From contig NZ_ASHR01000021.1 of NCBI RefSeq assembly GCF_000400485.1, positions 62,001 through 126,000 of the forward strand: 64,000 bases of DNA, written 5' to 3'. Positions 57,257 through 64,000 of the stretch are shown piece after piece (positions within the stretch are counted from its first letter, which is position 1; every line of letters begins with the position of its first letter). Position numbers and translations under genes: made by a program. The notes below the pieces were generated by a model, which saw only the letters and a program-made list of their open reading frames with translations, searched no databases and was not told the DNA's origin. The stretch is from Agrococcus pavilionensis RW1 (GTDB lineage: Bacteria; Actinomycetota; Actinomycetes; Actinomycetales; Microbacteriaceae).

Positions 57257-57748
57257 ATGGACGCGACGCACGATCGGACGCCGCAGGGCGATGCCGCCGG
57301 CGACCCGGAAGGCACGACCGAGCAGCTCGACGTGACGGTGCGGCGCTCCCCGAAGTACGGCGCCTTCGCGGCAGCCGGTGCGCTCGTCGGTGCCGTCGCC
57401 GCGGGGCTCATCGCCGCGTCGATGCCGCAAGCGGTCAACGAGAACGGCGTGCCGGTCGACACGACGCCCGTGATCGGGCTCATGGTCGTCGCCGGGTTCG
57501 TGGTCGGCGGCGGGCTCGGCGCGCTCGTCGCCATCATCGTCGACCGCGCCCTGGCGAAGCGCACGACCGCGACGGTCGCCGAGCGCGTCGAGGTGCGGCG
57601 GCCGGATGCGCTGCCGACGGCCGAGGACGACGCGCTCGAGGCGCGCTTCGAGCGGCTGGGCGGCGCCGACCCGGGCCTCGCCGACCCCGCGGTGCCGGGC
57701 GCCGCCGAGCGCGAGCGCGGCGAGGACGACCGCCCCGGCCGAGCCTGA
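57257..57748 (+). CDS. Two-helix membrane protein, unknown
   Basis: A 163-residue protein. It has an acidic N-terminus, two helices (about residues 36-55 and 73-95) and a charged C-terminal tail of 65 residues with an ALEARFERLGG segment. Helix 1 contains a Gly/Ala pattern; the loop holds MPQAVNENGVPVDTTPV. I recognise it as a conserved actinobacterial small membrane protein without known function. A GATGCT box lies seven bases before the ATG. The next gene starts on its stop codon (TGATG). Confidence 0.62.
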   Translation: MDATHDRTPQGDAAGDPEGTTEQLDVTVRRSPKYGAFAAAGALVGAVAAGLIAASMPQAVNENGVPVDTTPVIGLMVVAGFVVGGGLGALVAIIVDRALAKRTTATVAERVEVRRPDALPTAEDDALEARFERLGGADPGLADPAVPGAAERERGEDDRPGRA

Positions 57749-58890
57749 TGCCCGCCGGGCGCACGCGCAGCGCGATCGCGCACGCGCTCGCCTGGATCGG
57801 CTTCGGCGCCGGCTTCGCGGCGCTCGCGAGCGTCGCGCTCGCCGAGGGATCGGCGGTCGCGCTCGCGCTCGGCAGCGCCGCCGCCCTTGCCGGCGCCGCG
57901 CTCGGGCTGCTCGCCGCGCCGCTGCTCGAGCGCGCCGCGGCGACGACCGCTGCCGCTCGGCTCGCGGCGATCGCGGCTGCGGCGCTCGCGCTCGTCGTGC
58001 TCGCCGCGGGCGGGACGCTGCTGCTGCTCGACGTCGCGATCGGCCCCGCGCTCGCGCCCCTGCTCGGGCTCGCGGCGGGGCTGCAGCTCGCCGCCGCGAT
58101 CACCGCCTCGGCGCGCGACCCGCTGCTCGCGCCCGCCGTGCGGCCCGCGCCGACCCTGCTCGCGGCCGCGGCCGGCACCGCGCTCGCGGCGGCCGCGCCG
58201 CTCGTGCCGACGCTCGACGTCGCTGCCGTGCTCGTCCTCGCCGCCGGCGCGCAGCTGCTCGCGCTCGGCGCAGCCGTGAGCGCGCGGCCCGAGCCGACGG
58301 CCGCCGAGCCGGCACCGGAGCCGGCGGGCGCGGCCCGGGCGCCGGTCTCGCTGCCGCTCGCGGCACGGGTGCTCGCGCTCGCGCTGCTCGCGGCGGCCGG
58401 CGCGGGCGCGATCGCGGCGCTCCGTCCCGCGCTCTCGGCGATCGGCGCCGACGACCCGGAGCCGGCCGCGCCCATCGCGCTCACCCTCGCGCTCGGCGCG
58501 ATCCTCGGCCCGCCGCTCGCGCGGCTCGCCGAGCGGCTCCCGCGCCGCCGCGCGGCCGCCGTCGTCGCGACCCTCGGCGGCATCGCGGCGCTCGCGGCGC
58601 CGATCGCGCGGCCGGGGGCCCTCGATCTCGCCGCCGCGACGCTCCTCGGGATCGCGCTCGCCGCATCCGTCGCCCTCGTCGAGCTCGCGCGCCGCGCGCA
58701 CGTGCGCCTCGCGCCCGCGACCCCGGCGCTGCTCGCGCTCGCGGCGGCGGCCGGTGCGGCCCTCGCCGCGCTGCTGCTCGGCGCCGTGCCCGTGGCCGAC
58801 GTCGTGCTCGGCGCCGCGATCGCGTGCCTCGTCGCGAGCCTCGGGGCATGGGCGCCCGAGCGCGGCGCCGCCGCGGAGCCGCTCAGCTGA
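57748..58890 (+). CDS. Polytopic membrane protein, MFS-like
   Basis: A 380-residue protein made almost wholly of hydrophobic helices, about ten to twelve, with extreme Ala/Leu bias. The ATG overlaps the previous stop (TGATG). A short basic loop RLAERLPRRRA in the middle and an evident two-bundle pattern recall a compact MFS carrier, but no diagnostic motif is present. The high Ala content follows the GC bias, so similarity claims are weak. Its last codons overlap the convergent purF end by eight bases. Confidence 0.6.
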   Translation: MPAGRTRSAIAHALAWIGFGAGFAALASVALAEGSAVALALGSAAALAGAALGLLAAPLLERAAATTAAARLAAIAAAALALVVLAAGGTLLLLDVAIGPALAPLLGLAAGLQLAAAITASARDPLLAPAVRPAPTLLAAAAGTALAAAAPLVPTLDVAAVLVLAAGAQLLALGAAVSARPEPTAAEPAPEPAGAARAPVSLPLAARVLALALLAAAGAGAIAALRPALSAIGADDPEPAAPIALTLALGAILGPPLARLAERLPRRRAAAVVATLGGIAALAAPIARPGALDLAAATLLGIALAASVALVELARRAHVRLAPATPALLALAAAAGAALAALLLGAVPVADVVLGAAIACLVASLGAWAPERGAAAEPLS

Positions 58891-58892
58891 GC
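58881..58892. other. 12-bp palindrome over two convergent stops
   Basis: GCTCAGCTGAGC contains the TGA of the plus-strand membrane gene (58888-58890) and of minus-strand purF (58885-58883). The genes overlap by eight bases. Confidence 0.75.
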
Positions 58893-60340
58893 TGCGTCTG
58901 CTCCACCCAGCGGAGGTACTCGTCGGTCACCGAGCCGGTGACGTAGTCGCCCGTGAAGCACGACATCTCGAGGCCCTCGATGCTCGAGCCGTCGAGGATC
59001 GCCCGCTGCAGGTCGTCGACCTCCTGGTAGACGAGGAAGTCGCTGCCGAGCGCCTCGTTCACCTGCGGGATCGAGCGGCCGGAGGCGATGAGCTCGCTGC
59101 GCGAGGGCATGTTGATGCCGTAGACGTGCGGATAGCGCACGGGCGGGGCGGCCGAGGTGAAGGTGACGGTGTTCGTGCCGACCGAGCGCATCATCTCGAC
59201 GATCTCGCGGCTCGTCGTGCCGCGCACGATCGAGTCGTCGACGACGAGCACGTTCTTGCCGCGGAACTCGCTCTCGAGCGCGTTGAGCTTCTGCTTGACC
59301 GACTTCTTGCGCTCCTGCTGGCCGGGCATGATGAAGGTGCGGCCGACGTAGCGGTTCTTGTAGAAGCCCTCGCGGTACTCGATGCCGAGCCGGCGGGCGA
59401 CCTCCATCGCGGCGGGGCGCGACGAGTCGGGGATCGGCATGACGACGTCGATCGCGCCGGAGGGCGTGTACTCCGCGATGGTGTCGGCGAGCCGCTCGCC
59501 CATGCGGAGCCGCGACTCGTAGACGTTGACGCCGTTCATGACCGAGTCGGGACGGGCGAGGTAGACGTACTCGAACGCGCACGGCAGCAGCACCGGCGAG
59601 TCGTGCGTCATCGCCGAGGCGAGCTCGCCGTCGGGCGTGATGAAGATCGCCTCGCCGGGCGCGACGTCGCGCTCGACCTGGAAGCCCGAGCCGGTCAGCG
59701 CCACCGACTCGCTCGCGACCATCCACTCGGTGCGGCCGCGCTCGCTCGTGCGGCGGCCGAGCACGAGCGGGCGGATGCCGAAGGGGTCGCGGAAGGCGAG
59801 CAGCCCGTGCCCGGCGATGAGCGCGATGACGCCGTAGGAGCCCTGGATGCGCTCGTGCGTGCGGCGCACGGCGGTGAAGAGGCGGTCGGCGTCGAGCTCG
59901 CCGCCGCCGACGAGCGACTGCAGCTCGCTGCCGAGCACGTTGACGAGCATCTCGGTGTCGCTGCCGGTGTTGACGTGCCGGTGGTCGACGGTCGCGAGCT
60001 CGCGCTCGAGCTCGCGGGAGTTCGTGAGGTTGCCGTTGTGCACGAGCACGATGCCGTAGGGCGCGTTGACGTAGAAGGGCTGCGCCTCGAGCTCGTTCGC
60101 GGCCTCGCCGCGAGTGGCGTAGCGCACGTGGCCGAGGCCGTAGTCGCCGAGCAGCGAGCGCATGTCGCGGGTGCGGAACGCCTCGCGCACCTGGCCCTTG
60201 GCCTTCTTCAGGTGGATCGAGCGGCCCTCGGCGGTCGCGATGCCGGTCGAGTCCTGCCCGCGGTGCTGGAGGAGCGCGAGAGCGTCGTACACCTGCTGGT
60301 TGACGCTCGAGTCGGAGACGATGCCGACGATGCCGCACAC
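58883..60340 (-). CDS. purF: Amidophosphoribosyltransferase
   Basis: A 485-residue enzyme of the first committed purine step, using glutamine and PRPP. I set the start at GTG 60340, so that Cys2 (CGIVGIV) becomes the N-terminal nucleophile after Met removal; the longer frame to 60430 would bury it. RBS AAGGAG lies eight bases upstream. HVRYATRG, HNGNLTN, TGSDTEML and the PRPP loop VLVVDDSIVRGTT are intact, and Cys residues near the C-terminus may relate to the Fe-S class. purM, its usual neighbour, is 3.4 kb away on the other strand. Confidence 0.96.
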   Translation of the reverse strand: MCGIVGIVSDSSVNQQVYDALALLQHRGQDSTGIATAEGRSIHLKKAKGQVREAFRTRDMRSLLGDYGLGHVRYATRGEAANELEAQPFYVNAPYGIVLVHNGNLTNSRELERELATVDHRHVNTGSDTEMLVNVLGSELQSLVGGGELDADRLFTAVRRTHERIQGSYGVIALIAGHGLLAFRDPFGIRPLVLGRRTSERGRTEWMVASESVALTGSGFQVERDVAPGEAIFITPDGELASAMTHDSPVLLPCAFEYVYLARPDSVMNGVNVYESRLRMGERLADTIAEYTPSGAIDVVMPIPDSSRPAAMEVARRLGIEYREGFYKNRYVGRTFIMPGQQERKKSVKQKLNALESEFRGKNVLVVDDSIVRGTTSREIVEMMRSVGTNTVTFTSAAPPVRYPHVYGINMPSRSELIASGRSIPQVNEALGSDFLVYQEVDDLQRAILDGSSIEGLEMSCFTGDYVTGSVTDEYLRWVEQTQLS

Positions 60341-60468
60341 AGGCGAGCTCCTTCTGTCGCGGGATTGACACCCAAGCCTACCGAGCGCCGCGCGCCGGCT
60401 CCGGATCGGGCGGATGCGCTCGGCGAGCACCCAAGCGACGTCCAGGCTGCGTCGGCACAGTGAGGGAC

Positions 60469-61329
60469 ATGAGCTTTGACACCGAATCCATCAAGAACCT
60501 GCCAGAGCAGACCCAGGAGTGGCCCGGTTGGACGGACAAGCTCCAGCCCGTGCCCGACCACGGCGAGACGAGCTACGTCGGGCGCGGCCGGCTCGAGGGC
60601 AAGCGCGCCCTCGTCACCGGCGGTGACTCCGGCATCGGCCGAGCGACCGCGATCGCCTTCGCGAAGGAGGGCGCCGACGTCGCGATCGCCTACCTCCCGC
60701 AGGAGCAGGAGGACGCCGACGAGACCGGTCGTCAGATCGAGGCGGCTGGCCGCAAGGCGGTGCTGATCGCGACCGATCAGCGCACCGAGCAGGCGAACCT
60801 CGACCTCGCGCAGCGGGCGGTCGACGAGCTGGGCGGGCTCGACATCCTCGTCAACAACGCCGGCTACCAGATGGCGCAGGAGTCGCTCGCCGACATCACC
60901 GACGAGCAGCTGCGGCAGACGTTCGAGACGAACATCTTCGCGATGTTCAACCTCACGCGCGCGGTGCTGCCGCACCTCGGCGAGGGCGCGAGCATCATCA
61001 ACTGCTCGTCCATCCAGGCCTTCGACCCGTCCGAGACCCTGCTCGACTACGCGTCGACGAAGGCCGCGATCAACAACTTCACCGTCAACCTCGCCGCGCA
61101 GGTCGGCGAGAGGGGCATCCGCGTCAACGCGGTCGCGCCGGGCCCGATCTGGACGCCGCTGCAGCCGTCGACGAAGCCCTCGGTCAAGGACTTCGGCATG
61201 AACGCGCCGCTCGGCCGCCCGGGGCAGCCGATCGAGGTCGCGACCGCGTTCGTCTACCTCGCGAGCGACGAGGCGAGCTACGTCTCGGGCACCGTGCTCG
61301 GCGTCACGGGCGGCAAGCCCGTCTTCTGA
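60469..61329 (+). CDS. SDR family oxidoreductase (general stress protein 39-like)
   Basis: A 286-residue short-chain dehydrogenase with an N-terminal arm SYVGRGRLEGKRALVTGGDSG (landmark), the TGGDSGIGRA cofactor loop and DILVNNAGYQ. The catalytic Ser is in NCSSIQAF and the Tyr/Lys in YASTK. The C-terminus is YVSGTVLGVTGG. The long N-terminal arm is typical of YhdG/GSP39 enzymes linked to stress; substrate unknown. CACAGT (60456-60461) is seven bases before the ATG; a GTG at 60460 gives three extra residues. Confidence 0.92.
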   Translation: MSFDTESIKNLPEQTQEWPGWTDKLQPVPDHGETSYVGRGRLEGKRALVTGGDSGIGRATAIAFAKEGADVAIAYLPQEQEDADETGRQIEAAGRKAVLIATDQRTEQANLDLAQRAVDELGGLDILVNNAGYQMAQESLADITDEQLRQTFETNIFAMFNLTRAVLPHLGEGASIINCSSIQAFDPSETLLDYASTKAAINNFTVNLAAQVGERGIRVNAVAPGPIWTPLQPSTKPSVKDFGMNAPLGRPGQPIEVATAFVYLASDEASYVSGTVLGVTGGKPVF

Positions 61330-61337
61330 CGCCTCCC

Positions 61338-61410
61338 GCGAAACGGACCCCTTCCACCCACCGGGACCTGGTGCACCAGGTTCCGGACGGTGGAGGGGGT
61401 CCCGTTCCGC
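61338..61410. terminator. Long nested hairpin between SDR gene and kbl
   Basis: An outer stem (CGAAACGGACCCC...GGGGTCCCGTTCCG, with a few mismatches) encloses an inner near-perfect stem CCGGGACCTGG-TGCA-CCAGGTTCCGG. It lies between convergent stops (61329 and 61427) and would serve both. Confidence 0.7.
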
Positions 61411-61426
61411 GTCGAGCAGGAAGCGG

Positions 61427-62605
<1,179 letters not shown>

Positions 62606-62608
62606 GGG

Positions 62609-63664
62609 TCACGCTCCCTGGGGGTCGGTGAAGTCGAGGATGACCTTGCCCGCCCCGCCGGACCGAGCGCGCTCGAAGGCGGCCTCCCAGTCGGCGAAGG
62701 CGAAGCGGTCGGTGATGACGGGGGAGACGTCGAGGCCGGTCTGCGACATAGCGGCCATCGCGTACCAGGTCTCGAACATCTCGCGGCCGTAGATGCCCTG
62801 GATCGTGAGCATGTGCGAGACGACCTTCGCGAAGTCGACCTCGATCGGCTGCGAGGGCAGGCCGAGCATCGCGATGCGACCGCCGAAGTTGAGGTTCTCG
62901 ATGATGCCGACGAGCGCGGTCGGGGAGCCCGACATCTCGAGCGCGACGTCGAAGCCCTCCTGCATGCCGAGCTCGCGCTGCACCTCGGCGATCGACGCCT
63001 CACGCGGGTTGAGGGCGCGGAAGCCGAGCGAGCGGGCGAGCTCGAGCCGCGGCTCGGCGATGTCGGTGATGACGATGTGGCGTGCGCCCGCGTGCCGGGC
63101 GACCATCGCGGCCATGAGCCCGATCGGGCCGGCACCGGTGACGAGCACGTCCTCGCCGATCACCGGGAACTTCAGCGCGGTGTGCACGGCGTTGCCGAAC
63201 GGGTCGTAGATGCCGAAGACGTCGAGCTGGTCGGCGGTCGCGGTCGCGGCGGTGACGCCCGGGTGCACCCACACGTTCGACGCGGGCAGCACGACGAGCT
63301 CGGCGAAGCAGCCGTCGCGCTGCACGCCGAGGTTGGAGGTGCGGATGCACAGGTGCCGGCGCCCGGCGCGGCAGTTGCGGCAGTGCCCGCACACGACGTG
63401 CCCCTCGCCGCTCATGAGCTGCCCGACCGCGAAGTCGGTCACGCCCTCGCCGACCTCGACGATCTCGCCGCAGAACTCGTGCCCCACGGTCAGGCCGGGC
63501 GTGACCGCCGACTGCGCCCACGCATCCCACGAATCGATGTGCAGGTCGGTGCCGCAGATGCCGGCGCGCAGCACGCGCACCTTCACGTGGCCTGGTGGGG
63601 TCTCGGGCTCGGGCAGCTCGGTGAGCTCGAGCCCCGGCCTGCCTCGGGTCACGAGTGCGCGCAT
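62609..63664 (-). CDS. tdh: L-threonine 3-dehydrogenase
   Basis: A 351-residue zinc medium-chain dehydrogenase that oxidises threonine to 2-amino-3-ketobutyrate. Catalytic zinc ligands lie in AGICGTDLH and GHEFCGE. The structural zinc cluster is [15 protein letters not shown] and the NAD loop is [32 protein letters not shown] is Tdh-specific. It lies upstream of kbl with a three-base gap. Confidence 0.95.
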   Translation of the reverse strand: MRALVTRGRPGLELTELPEPETPPGHVKVRVLRAGICGTDLHIDSWDAWAQSAVTPGLTVGHEFCGEIVEVGEGVTDFAVGQLMSGEGHVVCGHCRNCRAGRRHLCIRTSNLGVQRDGCFAELVVLPASNVWVHPGVTAATATADQLDVFGIYDPFGNAVHTALKFPVIGEDVLVTGAGPIGLMAAMVARHAGARHIVITDIAEPRLELARSLGFRALNPREASIAEVQRELGMQEGFDVALEMSGSPTALVGIIENLNFGGRIAMLGLPSQPIEVDFAKVVSHMLTIQGIYGREMFETWYAMAAMSQTGLDVSPVITDRFAFADWEAAFERARSGGAGKVILDFTDPQGA

Positions 63665-63765
63665 GGGTGTCTCCGTCGACGTGGTGGGTGTGCCGCGCCC
63701 ATCCTGCCATCGACCTGCCCGGGCGGGGCCCGATCGGGCTCCGGTGGGCCAAGTACGCTGGTCGC

Positions 63766-64000
63766 ATGACCGATCCGTATGCGTCCGCCGGCGTCGACAC
63801 CGAGGCGGGCGACCGCGCGGTCGAGCTCATGAAGGCGGCCGTCGCGCGCACGCACGGCGCGGGCGTGCTCGGCGGCGTCGGCGGCTTCGCCGGGCTCTTC
63901 GACCTCTCGGCGGCCGGCTCGTACGCCAAGCCGCTGCTCGCGACCTCGACCGACGGCGTCGGCACGAAGCTCGCGCTCGCCCAGGCGATCGACAAGCACG
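63766..64000 (+). CDS. purM: AIR synthase, 5' part only
   Basis: 78 codons are visible before the window ends. The start [20 protein letters not shown], then [15 protein letters not shown] and [13 protein letters not shown], are the N-terminal dimer and ATP-binding parts of PurM (FGAM cyclo-ligase). TACGCT (63754-63759) is six bases before the ATG, so the gene is leaderless. Its divergent neighbour is tdh. Confidence 0.93.
   Translation, partial: MTDPYASAGVDTEAGDRAVELMKAAVARTHGAGVLGGVGGFAGLFDLSAAGSYAKPLLATSTDGVGTKLALAQAIDKH

Noticed and set aside
60341-60430. N-terminal extension of purF
   Set aside because: It would place the nucleophile Cys inside the chain. The GTG at 60340 has a ribosome site and gives Met-Cys.

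Overview
The window is about 72% GC, tightly packed and gene-dense. It has short intergenic gaps, GTG and TTG starts, many 1-4 base start/stop overlaps, GAC/CTC/GCG-dominated codons, and TANNNT boxes six bases ahead of start codons. Together with the gene content (DUF6421, TM2/DUF2510, DUF3817, lhr-nei pair, PurLQS-type purine synthesis, LPXTG pili) this points to an actinobacterium of the Microbacteriaceae. The genus cannot be proved from the window; Agrococcus-like is my inference. I see no tRNA, rRNA, CRISPR array, prophage or insertion sequence.

Layout. 1-11 kb: a cut DUF6421 gene, a CtaG-type copper/oxidase assembly protein, xthA, pyrE, an AEC permease, a TetR regulator with a clear operator facing an unknown gene, a flavin monooxygenase-like enzyme and a HAD phosphatase. 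11.8-17.7 kb: a sortase-assembled pilus locus with tip-like and shaft pilins and a class C sortase. The two pilins lie in one unbroken reading frame, and an 18-bp hairpin precedes the sortase. 17.7-24.5 kb: a TrmH-type RNA methylase facing the nei and lhr DNA repair genes. 24.6-25.8 kb: a RES/DUF2384 toxin-antitoxin pair. 25.8-30 kb: argG and three adjacent SRPBCC-domain genes. 30-33.9 kb: a decayed IclR regulator remnant, then a YhgE/Pip membrane protein with a P-loop-less ABC-like partner under a divergent TetR gene.

33.9-64 kb is core metabolism: purA, a GT87 mannosyltransferase-like protein, gdhA, a GT2 enzyme, chorismate mutase, purL, purQS, a zinc peptidase, purCD, a DUF2243/CtaG pair, an AtoE-type carrier, a P2-type cation ATPase, purF, an SDR, the kbl-tdh threonine degradation operon, and the start of purM at the right edge.

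How the genes work together. Eight purine genes (A, L, Q, S, C, D, F, M) are spread over 30 kb in several small units, with pyrE for pyrimidines. argG, gdhA and tdh-kbl link nitrogen and amino-acid flow. Two CtaG proteins suggest copper delivery to cytochrome oxidase. The pilus locus is the main surface-exposed accessory system. The most unusual observations are the stop-less double pilin frame, the uniform leaderless-promoter spacing, the GGATGC/GCATCC motif that overrides codon choice, and the pseudo-ATPase next to YhgE.
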